Source of the DNA: CAZADH01 sp964483805
GTDB lineage: Bacteria; Muiribacteriota; Ozemobacteria; Ozemobacterales; Ozemobacteraceae
Direction: 5' to 3'
Length of the DNA: 34,955 nucleotides
Assembly: GCA_964483805.1 (NCBI GenBank)
Contig: CAZADH010000024.1
Coordinates: 1 to 34,955, forward strand
The notes below the pieces were generated by a model. That model had not been told where the DNA came from, searched no databases, and worked only from the letters and a program-made list of their open reading frames with translations. This document shows positions 1 to 7,929 of this stretch, piece by piece. Numbering within the stretch: position 1 is the stretch's first letter; each line of letters begins with the position of its first letter. Both the position numbers and the translations under genes were made by a program.

Positions 1-1226
1 CCATAGACCCGGGTGTGCGAACGATAGCCCGGCCGCCCGTCGCCGAACAGGTGCAGCATCGCCGACTTCGCACCATACATACTCTTGTCACGTGCAGACA
101 ATATATTGCCCTCGTACATCGCATTTTCGGGCATGCGGTCGCTCTGGTCGTGGAAACCCTCGTAGATGAACGCGTGGCCGAACCGGAACTGCCCCATCTT
201 CGGCATCGACGCATCGATGCTGTCATCGCGGACCATCGTCAGCGCCTTGTCGTCACTGATCGCCGGCGGCAGTCGGCTGGCCGGGGTCTTGAATTTCAAA
301 GCGCGAAACGTGCCCGGATTGGTAACGTCATACAACTGAAAAATCTCGCCCCACGTGCCGGCGCCCGAGGTCAGATGCAGCCGCACCGGCCCACCACCCA
401 GAAACACCTGACCCCGCCGGCTGCCGATGTCGGGTTCGCGGGCGTCGTCGGCCGTTCCCCACGGCAACTCGGGGGTCGCCTGGTGGTAGCAGATCAGCGG
501 CCGCGGGCCGTTGGTGATCTGGCTGTGATAATCGTTCTTGATCACGTTGAACCGCCCCGGATTGCCGCGGGCCGCATCTTTCACATGCAGGGTGAAGCGG
601 GAATAGACCGGCGGCAGCACACTGCTGACCCAGACCCGGCGCCGCACCGAAAGGGTGCGTTTGCTCCCCCGATACGCGCCCGTCGATTCGATGCTCAAGA
701 AGCCTTCCTTGGCCGTCGGGTCGACCCAGGCCGTCGGGTCCAGTTCGGTCTGCTGAAAACCCCGCAACCAGACCTCGACCCGCACTTTCGCCGAGGGATC
801 GAGTTCGCGCGCATAGGCCTCGAGTTCGGCGTTCCAGTTGTCCTCGAGCGCCGCCATCAGTGAAACATCGCCCCGCGGCCCCGCCGTCAGCAACAATTCG
901 GCCAAGGGATCGCGCCCGCCACCACCGATACCCGCTCGCGCCATCGCCGTGCGCACCGAGCGCAGTGACGACTCGATGCCCGCCTCGGCCAGCAGATGCG
1001 CAACCTCGGCGTTGGTCATCAGTTCGAGACTCTCACGCTGCCGCCCACTCAGCGTGTGCAACGCGATTCCGACCATCAAGAGGATGCCACCCAGAACAAC
1101 GACCAGCACCATCGCCACGCCCCGGCGGTGACGATACCGGCAACAATCAGCGGCAGACAAAGACGGTCGACGACCCGGGAAAAGGTCGGGCACCGCGTCG
1201 GTCAGCGCAAACCTGGCCACACCCAC
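1..1226 (-). CDS. GspK/PilX-like minor pseudopilin (3' end outside window)
   Basis: The frame is open to the left edge, so about 408 residues are visible and the C-terminus is missing. The GTG start at 1226 lies one base after the TGA of the upstream gene, which suggests translational coupling. A basic leader (RYRHRRG, Gly36) precedes a hydrophobic stretch (residues 37-58, VAMVLVVVLGG onward), the shape of a class III prepilin leader cut by prepilin peptidase. There is no Glu at +5, as in GspK-type tip pseudopilins. After the helix comes a region of the LLAEAGIESSL type, typical of GspK/PilX proteins, then a long soluble domain I do not recognise. It is the last visible gene of a four-gene operon (2153-3100, 1695-2156, 1228-1689, this gene). 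The large protein at 27713 has the same plan. Pseudopilin class is clear; GspK assignment is inference. Confidence 0.75.
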   Translation of the reverse strand, partial: MGVARFALTDAVPDLFPGRRPSLSAADCCRYRHRRGVAMVLVVVLGGILLMVGIALHTLSGRQRESLELMTNAEVAHLLAEAGIESSLRSVRTAMARAGIGGGGRDPLAELLLTAGPRGDVSLMAALEDNWNAELEAYARELDPSAKVRVEVWLRGFQQTELDPTAWVDPTAKEGFLSIESTGAYRGSKRTLSVRRRVWVSSVLPPVYSRFTLHVKDAARGNPGRFNVIKNDYHSQITNGPRPLICYHQATPELPWGTADDAREPDIGSRRGQVFLGGGPVRLHLTSGAGTWGEIFQLYDVTNPGTFRALKFKTPASRLPPAISDDKALTMVRDDSIDASMPKMGQFRFGHAFIYEGFHDQSDRMPENAMYEGNILSARDKSMYGAKSAMLHLFGDGRPGYRSHTRVY

Positions 1227-1227
1227 G

Positions 1228-1689
1228 TCACGATGGATCGGGCAGCGTGGCCATCTCCCAAGTGCCGATCGGCACCGTGGTGTCGTCACCCATAGCACCC
1301 GACGCCGGCACGAATCGGGCCACCGCGTGCCGCTGCAGCGCGACGTCCGGACCTCGTGCCGTGGCCAGCAGACGAACACCCTCGGGCACACTGCGGGCCT
1401 GTACCGTGATCACGACCCCGCTCTGCTGCGCCGTATGCTCGCTCTGAATCGGCGAAACATCGACCCACTCAGACATCGGCCGGTCTTTGAGCGTGTTGAA
1501 TGCCGTCTCCAACGCAGACTCGAGTTCATACTCGAGTTTCATGGCCAGAAATGGGTTCGTTCCAGCCGACGACGTGCGCCACTGGGCCACCAAAGCGGCC
1601 ACGACAATGAGAACCGCGGTGACCAACGCCACCATCAACGGCAGCGCCATGCCGCAACGGCAACGCAAACGTCGGCGTGCAAGCACCAT
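1228..1689 (-). CDS. Minor pseudopilin-like protein
   Basis: Predicted 153 residues from ATG 1689, five bases after the upstream stop. The N-terminus is a short Arg/Cys-rich leader ending in Gly13, followed by a hydrophobic helix (about residues 14-36, MALPLMVALV onward). This is the pattern of a type IV prepilin-like signal although the +5 Glu is absent. The rest is a small soluble domain with a helical segment (EYELESALETAF) and a beta-rich end. The same frame stays open far upstream towards 2937, but that part overlaps two better-supported genes and is low in plausibility, so the start is placed here. It probably contributes to a pseudopilus tip with its operon neighbours. I cannot assign it to a specific Gsp/Pil subfamily. 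Confidence 0.7.
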   Translation of the reverse strand: MVLARRRLRCRCGMALPLMVALVTAVLIVVAALVAQWRTSSAGTNPFLAMKLEYELESALETAFNTLKDRPMSEWVDVSPIQSEHTAQQSGVVITVQARSVPEGVRLLATARGPDVALQRHAVARFVPASGAMGDDTTVPIGTWEMATLPDPS

Positions 1690-1694
1690 TGAAC

Positions 1695-2156
1695 TCACGG
1701 TTTGACTCCCCGCAATGCGAAACTCGTGAAGAACGGCATCTTGGCGGAATCTGCCGGAGTCAGCAGAACCTGCAAGAGACGCGCATGTGTACGCACAAAG
1801 GTGGCCGTTTTCACCCCCGAAAGCAGGTTCATTTCGGCACTGCCGGCACCCGAACGGACCAATTCGCCATTGCGCACCTGATACTGCACCGTCGACCCCG
1901 ACGGCATCTCGAGCGCCAAGGTGTCGGCTGCTGCCGCCTTCACCGCCGTCGCCTGACGGCAGTCGGCATGCAAGGCGGTCAACAACTGCCCATAGGGGGC
2001 AGCAATACCAGACGGCGGTGGGCTGGTCATGTCGGAGCCGATGCGCACCACGGCCACCACTGCGGCCACGGCCATCAGCACAATCAGGCCGATCGTGAAC
2101 AGATCGACCCGATCGGCCTCGCCACGCCGCCAATAGCGAAGTTGTCGTTGGTTCAT
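1695..2156 (-). CDS. Single-TM pseudopilin-like protein
   Basis: 153 residues. ATG 2156 overlaps the TGA of the preceding gene (ATGA), so the two are likely coupled. A basic N-terminus of about 17 residues (RRGEADR) is followed by one transmembrane helix (about residues 18-41) and a soluble domain with alternating strands. It lacks a canonical Gly/Ala-phenylalanine cleavage site and Glu5, so processing by prepilin peptidase is uncertain. Position between a PilV/GspI-like gene and further pseudopilin-like genes argues for a GspJ-like or assembly role. No catalytic motif is visible. Confidence 0.65.
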   Translation of the reverse strand: MNQRQLRYWRRGEADRVDLFTIGLIVLMAVAAVVAVVRIGSDMTSPPPSGIAAPYGQLLTALHADCRQATAVKAAAADTLALEMPSGSTVQYQVRNGELVRSGAGSAEMNLLSGVKTATFVRTHARLLQVLLTPADSAKMPFFTSFALRGVKP

Positions 2157-3100
2157 CGCGACGTCTCCGAGGCAAGGGAGACCGGCATCGATGCCGCCGT
2201 CGCCACAGAAACAATACTTTGTATTGCATTTTCGCCACCACTGGCCAACGACGAGACCGACGACGCAACCGCGTCGGGAGCCATCGAACCAGACACGGTC
2301 GCGACCTCTGCGCCCGGCGCAACCACCGGCGCCGATGCGGTCTCGATCGTCGTGGGCGGCGAGGCGACAAAAACAGGAATGATCGCAACTTCGGGAGTCG
2401 GCACGTTCGCGGCGGCAGATGCGGCATCTGCTTCGGTGTCATCGCTCGGAGGCAGCACCGGGACGCCCGTGGCTGGCGACAAATCGACGACCGGCACCGG
2501 CGACAGCGACGAGGCCGACGCGACCGGAGCTTCGGCCGTGCCCGACGCCGCAGCAGCCACCGCCCCGCCCACCGTGGGCACAACACCATCGATGCCGACG
2601 CGGGCGACCGCAACGGTCGGCGCCCGCTGCCCCAGCATGCGTTCGAGATAAACCTGCTTGCGTCGCCCACCCTCTTCGAAGGACACGAAGACGAGAACCC
2701 GATACAGTTGGTGATCGAGATAGTACGTGTCGACCTTGCACCGGTACCCGCGCAATGCGGCGAACAACTGCGGATGGTCATCGGGACGGGCACTCTCGCT
2801 TGCGCCCAGCAGTCGCGCAAAATGAGCGGACGTCTGATGATACTGACCGTCGGTCCCGACGATGTCTTCTTCCGCCGACATGGCCGGGAGCTGCTGCGGG
2901 TCTTCGAGGCGAGCCGCCAGGATGCTCTCGAGAACATGGTGGGCCAACAGGTTCGCGAACACCTCGCGGTCAGAGGTCTGGCGATCGCCCGACGAAAAAC
3001 TGAACAGGTAGCAAAGCGGCGCCAGCGCCAGCGACAACACGCTGAACGCGATCAACAACTCAACCATGGTCATGGCCCGCCGAAGGTGCAACCGCTTCAT
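2153..3100 (-). CDS. PilV/GspI-like prepilin with low-complexity tail
   Basis: 315 residues from ATG 3100. The N-terminus MKRLHLRRA followed by MTMVELLIAFSVLSLAL is a classic type IV prepilin signal: cleavage after Ala9, Glu at +5, then a hydrophobic helix. This makes it a pseudopilin processed by PilD-type peptidase and inserted in the inner membrane. A globular part (to about residue 165) resembles GspI/PilV heads. The remaining ~150 residues are an Ala/Val/Ser/Pro/Thr-rich stretch with little predicted fold, unusual for a pilin. Upstream in-frame ATGs at 3109 and 3112 exist; 3112 has a purine-rich AGGGGGG six bases upstream. A TTGCCC-17-TATGAT promoter (3108-3136) would start transcription at about 3101, favouring ATG 3100 on a leaderless mRNA. 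First gene of the minus-strand pseudopilin operon. Confidence 0.82.
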   Translation of the reverse strand: MKRLHLRRAMTMVELLIAFSVLSLALAPLCYLFSFSSGDRQTSDREVFANLLAHHVLESILAARLEDPQQLPAMSAEEDIVGTDGQYHQTSAHFARLLGASESARPDDHPQLFAALRGYRCKVDTYYLDHQLYRVLVFVSFEEGGRRKQVYLERMLGQRAPTVAVARVGIDGVVPTVGGAVAAAASGTAEAPVASASSLSPVPVVDLSPATGVPVLPPSDDTEADAASAAANVPTPEVAIIPVFVASPPTTIETASAPVVAPGAEVATVSGSMAPDAVASSVSSLASGGENAIQSIVSVATAASMPVSLASETSR

Positions 3101-3107
3101 TGCCCTC

Positions 3108-3136
3108 ATCATACCAGACCCCCCTGGACCGGGCAA
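3108..3136 (-). promoter_or_regulatory. Promoter of pseudopilin operon (TTGCCC-17-TATGAT)
   Basis: On the minus strand TTGCCC (3136-3131) and TATGAT (3113-3108) are separated by 17 bases. Only seven bases lie between the -10 box and ATG 3100, so the predicted transcript begins at or next to the start codon. Confidence 0.5.
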
Positions 3137-3168
3137 CGATAACCTGATTCATGCGGGCAAGTCCGCAC

Positions 3169-3198
3169 TTGACGCGTCGCGCCGTATTGGGCTTCAAT
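3169..3198 (+). promoter_or_regulatory. Candidate promoter of the 3207 operon (TTGACG-18-TTCAAT)
   Basis: TTGACG at 3169 and TTCAAT at 3193 with an 18-base spacer. The -10 box ends eight bases before ATG 3207, implying a very short or absent leader. The -10 is a weak match. Confidence 0.35.
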
Positions 3199-3206
3199 GA
3201 ACGCGC

Positions 3207-4532
3207 ATGTCGGATACGTCGCCAACACGACCTCTTTTTGCCCTTCTGCTTGGGCAGACGCACGACCGCCGGCCCCGTATCGTGCTCGGATTGCTGGCGA
3301 TTCTCGCGGCCGCCGTCCTCTGGCTGCCGCTGGTGCGGTTCTTGTTCATTCCTCCCATCGATGAGTTCCTCGCCGGCCCGACCGGTCCGGTCCCGCCGCG
3401 GGCCCGCGCCATCGCCAACTACCATGTCAAGCTCTGGACGGATCCGACGTTGCGGGCAAAAGAGATCGACAAAATGCGCGGCAGCAACGCCGAATGGGAT
3501 TTCATGGGGCGAACCTACCTCGTCCTCGCGCTTGCCAACATGGCCTTGCGCGATCCTCAATCGGCCTCGCCTACGCTCACCGTCATCGATCGCATCATCG
3601 ATGAGACGACCCGCGTCGAACAGGAGCGCGGCCAGTTGTTCTTTCTCATGGAATACGCGCGCTGGCGTCCATTCATTGCCAGCCCGGCCCGCAGCGTGTT
3701 CGTCGACGGTGAGATCGCCTTGATGCTTGCCGCGCGCTGCGTTGTCGCACCCGACCCCCAACGACGCACGCAGTTGCGCGATCGCATCGGGGTGATCAGC
3801 AGCCAGATGCAGGCCTCGCCATGCCTCTCGGCCGAGAGCTATCCCGACGAATGCTGGACCTTCTGCAACTCGGTCGCACTCGCAGCAATTCGCATCGACG
3901 CGTGGCTCGATGGCAAGCCATGCCCCGAACTCGCGCAACAATGGCTCACCACGGCCCGCCAGAAACTGATCGAACCCACCAGCGGCCTGCTCGTTTCGAG
4001 CTTCGATCTGAAGGGCAAACCCCTCGACGGCCCTGAAGGCTCGACCATCTGGATGGTCGTCCATTGCCTGCAGTTGATCGACCCGGGTTTCGCCGCCGAC
4101 CAGTACCGCCGGGCACGCACCGAACTGGCCCGGTTCTTCTTCGGTTTCGGCTATGCCGCCGAGTGGCCCCGGCACCACCGCGGACCGGCGGACATCGACT
4201 CCGGCCCGATTCTGCCCGGCCTCGATCTCTCGGCCGGTGCGACCGGCCTGGCCTTTCTCGGCGCAGGCAGTTTCGGCGATCGCGAGTATCTTGCCGCGCT
4301 CCTCGCCAGCCTCGAACTGGGCGCCATGCCGCATCGCGAACCCGACGGCAGCCTGCGTTATCTCGCCTCGAACCAGGTGGGCGACGCGGTCCTACTCTAT
4401 TCGCTCGTGCAAGGGCCGCTCTGGCAGCGAATTCTCACCACGTCTGGCGCTGCCGTCCCTGGCGTGACGATGAGCGCGACCGGGCCGACACCAGTGAACC
4501 CCGCATCCCAACCCCTGGACACGCAGAGATGA
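3207..4532 (+). CDS. Membrane-anchored alpha-helical barrel protein, linalool dehydratase/isomerase-like (tentative)
   Basis: 441 residues. A short cytoplasmic N-terminus is followed by one transmembrane helix (about residues 25-47), so the bulk should face the periplasm. The rest is helical with repeated aromatic/Gly turns, as in (alpha/alpha)6-barrel proteins. A conserved-looking segment near residue 210 (ESYPDECWTFCN) recalls the Cys-containing region of the linalool dehydratase/isomerase-like family (PF18566), but I am working from memory and cannot align it. Enzymatic function is therefore open; a polysaccharide- or lipid-modifying enzyme is equally possible. The stop overlaps the next start (ATGA, 4529-4532), and that gene in turn overlaps a secreted CBM20-esterase, suggesting one coupled operon acting in the envelope. 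Confidence 0.7.
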   Translation: MSDTSPTRPLFALLLGQTHDRRPRIVLGLLAILAAAVLWLPLVRFLFIPPIDEFLAGPTGPVPPRARAIANYHVKLWTDPTLRAKEIDKMRGSNAEWDFMGRTYLVLALANMALRDPQSASPTLTVIDRIIDETTRVEQERGQLFFLMEYARWRPFIASPARSVFVDGEIALMLAARCVVAPDPQRRTQLRDRIGVISSQMQASPCLSAESYPDECWTFCNSVALAAIRIDAWLDGKPCPELAQQWLTTARQKLIEPTSGLLVSSFDLKGKPLDGPEGSTIWMVVHCLQLIDPGFAADQYRRARTELARFFFGFGYAAEWPRHHRGPADIDSGPILPGLDLSAGATGLAFLGAGSFGDREYLAALLASLELGAMPHREPDGSLRYLASNQVGDAVLLYSLVQGPLWQRILTTSGAAVPGVTMSATGPTPVNPASQPLDTQR

Positions 4533-4915
4533 CCATCGACACCCAACCGGCCCAAGCCACGACCGACACCCCGACACCCGGCCTGCTGCGTCGTTGCTGG
4601 CGCGCCTCGCTGTGGTCGCCTATCGGTCTGTGGGCCCGGGCCGTGCTCATCACCCTGCTGTTCCTGTTTGCCGAGGCCCTGGGTTGGCGGATGTGCACGT
4701 GCGTGCTCACCGGCACATCACCGACCGGCAACACCGCCGACCATGCGCAGATGTTCGCCGGCTTTGCCTATTACGCCATCTACCTTTCCTGGGTGTTCAT
4801 CGTCCCGATCCTGCTTCTCGGCGGCCTGTTCATGGCCCTCGCCCTGGTTTACCTGCCCGACAAACCAAACTCCGACCGGCCGCGCCCGGAACCCACGAAG
4901 GAGGATGTCAAATGA
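4529..4915 (+). CDS. Small two-TM membrane protein
   Basis: 128 residues from ATG 4529, overlapping the preceding stop. Two hydrophobic helices are visible (about residues 31-52 and 78-106), separated by a short loop with Cys residues (RMCTCVLTG) and followed by a hydrophilic Pro-rich C-terminus. No family recognised. It ends in an ATGA overlap with the esterase gene, and the Shine-Dalgarno for that gene (AAGGAGG) lies within its last codons. Probably a membrane partner of one of its neighbours. Confidence 0.75.
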   Translation: MTIDTQPAQATTDTPTPGLLRRCWRASLWSPIGLWARAVLITLLFLFAEALGWRMCTCVLTGTSPTGNTADHAQMFAGFAYYAIYLSWVFIVPILLLGGLFMALALVYLPDKPNSDRPRPEPTKEDVK

Positions 4916-6135
4916 AATACACATTACATATATCGTGTTTACTTCTTGCCGCACTCGGTCTGTTTGCCGGCATCGTGCCGGTGACCGCGGCCCCGCCCGC
5001 GACCGCTCCGACCGCACAGGTCACCTTCGTCGTCAACCTGCCGCCCGGCACGCCGGCCGACGCGCGGGTATTCATTGCCGGCAGTCACCCACGCCTGGGC
5101 GACTGGCAACCCGGCAAGATCGAACTCACCCGCCAGGGCAACCAGGCTCGCGGCACGTTTGCCCTGCCAACCGATACCACGATTGAGTACAAATTCACTC
5201 TCGGCGGTTGGGAGCGCGGCGAACTGGGCGAGAACGGGCAGGACCGCCCCAATCGACAGTTGCGTGTTGGCCCGTCGGCCTCGAGCGAAACCTGCACGGT
5301 ATCGGCATTCAAACAACCGGGGAACGACCCGACCGGCGGCCATAGCCTGACCGGCACGATCGTGCCGCACCCCCAATTCGCCAGCAAGCACGTGACAGCC
5401 CGCGACCTCTGGGTCTACCTGCCGCCCGATTACCACCGCACCGATGCCCGCTATCCCGTGCTCTATCTGCACGACGGCAACAACTGCTTCGACAGCGCCA
5501 CCGCTTTCGGCGGCAACGAGTGGCGTGCCGACGAAACGCTCGAACGCCTGATCCGCGCCGGCACACTCCCCCCGATCATTGCTGTGGCGGTAGCCAACAC
5601 CGCAGCACGCATGGACGACTACACCCCGGTGCGGGACGCCCAGGGACGGGGCGGCAAGGCCGACGCCTACGGCCGGTTTCTCGTCGAGGAACTCAAGCCG
5701 TTCATCGATGCCACCTACCGCACCAAGGCCGATGCCGCCAACACCGGCCTGCTCGGGTCTTCGCTCGGCGGCCTGGTGACCATGTATTTCGCATGTAAAT
5801 ACCCGAACGTCTTCACCCGCCTCGGCGTCATTTCGCCTTCCGTGTGGTGGGCCGAACGTTGCATCATCAAACAGGTGACCGGCAGCAAACCCGACCCGAA
5901 GTCGCGTCGCATCTGGCTCGACATCGGGGAGCGCGAAGGCGACGATGACACCAACAACAACGGCGTGCTCGATGCCGTCGACAATGCCCGCCTGTTGCGC
6001 GACACGCTCATGCGCATCGGCTTCGGCCCTCGCACGCTGCGTTACCTCGAGATTCCGGGCGCCGGTCACAATGAAGCGGCGTGGGCCTCTCGTCTTGACA
6101 AAGTATTGCTGTTCCTCTTCTCCGACAAACCCTGA
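4912..6135 (+). CDS. Exported esterase with N-terminal CBM20 domain
   Basis: 407 residues from ATG 4912, with an AAGGAGG Shine-Dalgarno about seven bases upstream. Residues 1-27 are a signal peptide (hydrophobic core, VTAA cleavage region). Residues 35-130 look like a CBM20 starch-binding module (VTFVVNLPPG, SHPRLGDWQP, IEYKFTLGGW). Residues 150-407 are an alpha/beta hydrolase of the enterochelin-esterase/YbbA-type family: YPVLYLHDG near 181-189, a GSSLGG nucleophile elbow with Ser284, and a C-terminal GAGHNEAAW giving the catalytic His. It should hydrolyse an ester on an extracytoplasmic substrate, possibly carbohydrate-linked given the CBM20; substrate unknown. Last gene of the 3207 operon, followed by a strong terminator. 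Codons 2-11 form an AT-rich island with rare TTA and ATA codons. Confidence 0.87.
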   Translation: MKYTLHISCLLLAALGLFAGIVPVTAAPPATAPTAQVTFVVNLPPGTPADARVFIAGSHPRLGDWQPGKIELTRQGNQARGTFALPTDTTIEYKFTLGGWERGELGENGQDRPNRQLRVGPSASSETCTVSAFKQPGNDPTGGHSLTGTIVPHPQFASKHVTARDLWVYLPPDYHRTDARYPVLYLHDGNNCFDSATAFGGNEWRADETLERLIRAGTLPPIIAVAVANTAARMDDYTPVRDAQGRGGKADAYGRFLVEELKPFIDATYRTKADAANTGLLGSSLGGLVTMYFACKYPNVFTRLGVISPSVWWAERCIIKQVTGSKPDPKSRRIWLDIGEREGDDDTNNNGVLDAVDNARLLRDTLMRIGFGPRTLRYLEIPGAGHNEAAWASRLDKVLLFLFSDKP

Positions 6136-6157
6136 TTCCGCCCGCCGGTTTCCGGCC

Positions 6158-6201
6158 AAAACAAAGCCCGCCGTCGCAGTTGCGACGGCGGGCTTTGTTT
6201 T
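6158..6201. terminator. Bidirectional rho-independent terminator
   Basis: A perfect inverted repeat of about 20 bp, centred at 6179-6180. It has a GC-rich core (GCCCGCCGTCGCA), a 4-base loop, and A-rich and T-rich flanks (AAAACAAA / TTTGTTTT). It lies between the convergent genes ending at 6135 (plus) and 6237 (minus) and can serve both. Confidence 0.88.
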
Positions 6202-6236
6202 GCTGGCCGACGGGTGGTCCGTCGGGCGGGAACCGC

Positions 6237-7766
6237 TTATTTGTTCAACTCAGCCGCCTTGCGCTGAGCCACCGCATCGGCCAACAACTGCAGCGACGCC
6301 GCATGGCCGGCCGCCTTGACCTCGGCAGCAACCAGACCGAACGTCGTCTCATCAAGACCGATGCTGCGGGTCACGATCGACTTCGCCAACGGCGCCGACA
6401 ACGGGGCCTGCGCCTGCACACCGATCAGCGACCGCTCGGCAACGAGAGCGTTCTCGTAGGCGGCGAACGACGAGCCCAGGGTTGCCGTCTCGAGCGCCTT
6501 CTTCACTGCCGGCAGAGCCTGGAAACGGCCCCAACCGAAGGTGTTGTCTTTGCCGGCCGTGCCCAGGTCGACACAGGTCGATTCGGCAATCGTGCGCACC
6601 TGTTCGATCGTCAGTTTCGGATTCGCCTGATACATGAGAGCCGCCAGACCCGAAACGTGCGGGCACGCCATCGAGGTGCCGCTGTTCGACACCAACCCGC
6701 CGCTCGTCGAGCACGAAATGACCCCATGACCGGGAGCCGAGATGTCGGGCTTGACCAGGGTCTGGCCGTCCCATACGGTCGGACCGACGCTGCTGAAATA
6801 GGCAATCGTATCGGTCTTCGTCGTGGCCCCAACGGCCCACGAATGCGGGAACCCGCCGGGCGTACCAACCTTGCCCTTCGGACCATTGTTGCCAGCCGCG
6901 AACACCGGCAGAATCCCGGCGTTCACCCAGGCCTCGACCGCCGTCCAGAAGGTCCGGTCGGTCGTGTCGTCGGAACCCCACGAGTTGCTGACCAACTGCG
7001 GGCCATCGTTGGTCGCCGGATCGCCGTCCGGATCCATGACCCACTGCATTGCCCCCAGCAGGCCGGCATCGTCGGCGCCGCCACTGCGATCGAACACTTT
7101 GGCCACAAGCAAACGGGCACCAGGAGCGACACCCACGCCGTCGCCACCACAGACCGACCCGGCCGTGTGGGTCCCGTGACCCTGATCGTCATACGGTTCG
7201 AACTTCGGCGTCTTCGTGAAGTCCTTCCACGCCAGGGTCTTGCCGGCCAACGCCGGATGTGCGGCGGCGATACCGGTGTCGAGGATGCCCACGACCACAC
7301 CGCTGCCGTCGAGTTTCAGTTGGTCCCACACCTCGGGAGCGCCGACCTTGGCCACGCTCCATTGCACGGCGCGGCCGGTCACCTGCACCGGGCTCTTCTC
7401 GATGTCACGATCGATCCAGCGGCGGTAGCGGACCGGACGCACCGCGGCCACTTCCGGCATCGCGGCAACACTCTTTAGTTCCGCCGGTGTCAACGTCATC
7501 GCCGCCGCGTTCGCGATCCACAATTCGACGATGTCGTCGGTCTTGCGCAGAACCTTCTTGAGCGTGCCCAGTTGCCGTGCCAGTTGGCGCTGCAGATGGC
7601 GCATCACCACGGCGTGTCCACCGTTCTGGGGCATGTCACCGACGTTCTTGAAACTCACCAGGTAGCGGGTCGGTTCGGACGTCGGCGCCGCAAAACCACA
7701 ACTGGCCACGACGAACACACACAAAGCCACCCAACAAAAACGCACGTAAACCGGGAGTACTCGCAT
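6237..7766 (-). CDS. Subtilisin-like serine protease (S8), predicted lipoprotein
   Basis: 509 residues from ATG 7766 with an AAGGAG Shine-Dalgarno eight bases upstream. The signal peptide ends in a lipobox-like VASC, so Cys23 is probably lipidated and the enzyme membrane-tethered outside the cytoplasm. Residues 30-115 resemble an inhibitor I9-type propeptide. The peptidase S8 domain has the full catalytic triad: Asp163 (GILDTG), His197 (GHGTHTAG) and Ser365 (GTSMACPHVSG), with the oxyanion Asn in AAGNNGP. The order and spacing fit bacillopeptidase F/thermitase-type enzymes. A C-terminal helical tail of about 90 residues follows the catalytic domain and is not recognised. Monocistronic by position, between a terminator and its own TATAAT promoter. 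Confidence 0.93.
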   Translation of the reverse strand: MRVLPVYVRFCWVALCVFVVASCGFAAPTSEPTRYLVSFKNVGDMPQNGGHAVVMRHLQRQLARQLGTLKKVLRKTDDIVELWIANAAAMTLTPAELKSVAAMPEVAAVRPVRYRRWIDRDIEKSPVQVTGRAVQWSVAKVGAPEVWDQLKLDGSGVVVGILDTGIAAAHPALAGKTLAWKDFTKTPKFEPYDDQGHGTHTAGSVCGGDGVGVAPGARLLVAKVFDRSGGADDAGLLGAMQWVMDPDGDPATNDGPQLVSNSWGSDDTTDRTFWTAVEAWVNAGILPVFAAGNNGPKGKVGTPGGFPHSWAVGATTKTDTIAYFSSVGPTVWDGQTLVKPDISAPGHGVISCSTSGGLVSNSGTSMACPHVSGLAALMYQANPKLTIEQVRTIAESTCVDLGTAGKDNTFGWGRFQALPAVKKALETATLGSSFAAYENALVAERSLIGVQAQAPLSAPLAKSIVTRSIGLDETTFGLVAAEVKAAGHAASLQLLADAVAQRKAAELNK

Positions 7767-7819
7767 TCTCGTTTCTCCTTGTCACCAGAAAATCGGACGA
7801 ACCAAAGACAATTTCGCTA

Positions 7820-7849
7820 ATTATACCCGTACGCCAGGCCCCCCCGCAA
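7820..7849 (-). promoter_or_regulatory. Promoter of S8 protease gene (TTGCGG-18-TATAAT)
   Basis: Minus strand: TTGCGG at 7849-7844, perfect TATAAT at 7825-7820, spacer 18. Predicted leader about 45-50 bases including AAGGAG. Confidence 0.6.
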
Positions 7850-7890
7850 AGAAACTGACGAAAACCGCGTCAGCCGCAGGAAGACACGGG

Positions 7891-7920
7891 TTGCGCGCCA
7901 TCTTGCCCCGGGGCTATAAT
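7891..7920 (+). promoter_or_regulatory. Promoter of mazG-like gene (TTGCGC-18-TATAAT)
   Basis: TTGCGC at 7891 and perfect TATAAT at 7915 with an 18-base spacer. ATG 7930 lies nine bases after the -10 box, so the mRNA should have a leader of zero to three bases. No Shine-Dalgarno is present in the gap (CCCCAACAC). Confidence 0.6.
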
Positions 7921-7929
7921 CCCCAACAC

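Noticed and set aside
15..863. 282-residue plus-strand open frame at the left edge
   Set aside because: Antisense shadow of the GspK-like gene, which has a coherent prepilin signal and continuous frame to the edge.
1228..2937. 569-residue minus-strand open frame
   Set aside because: Only the last 153 codons have pilin-like composition; the upstream part is Arg-rich shadow sequence overlapping two convincing pseudopilin genes.
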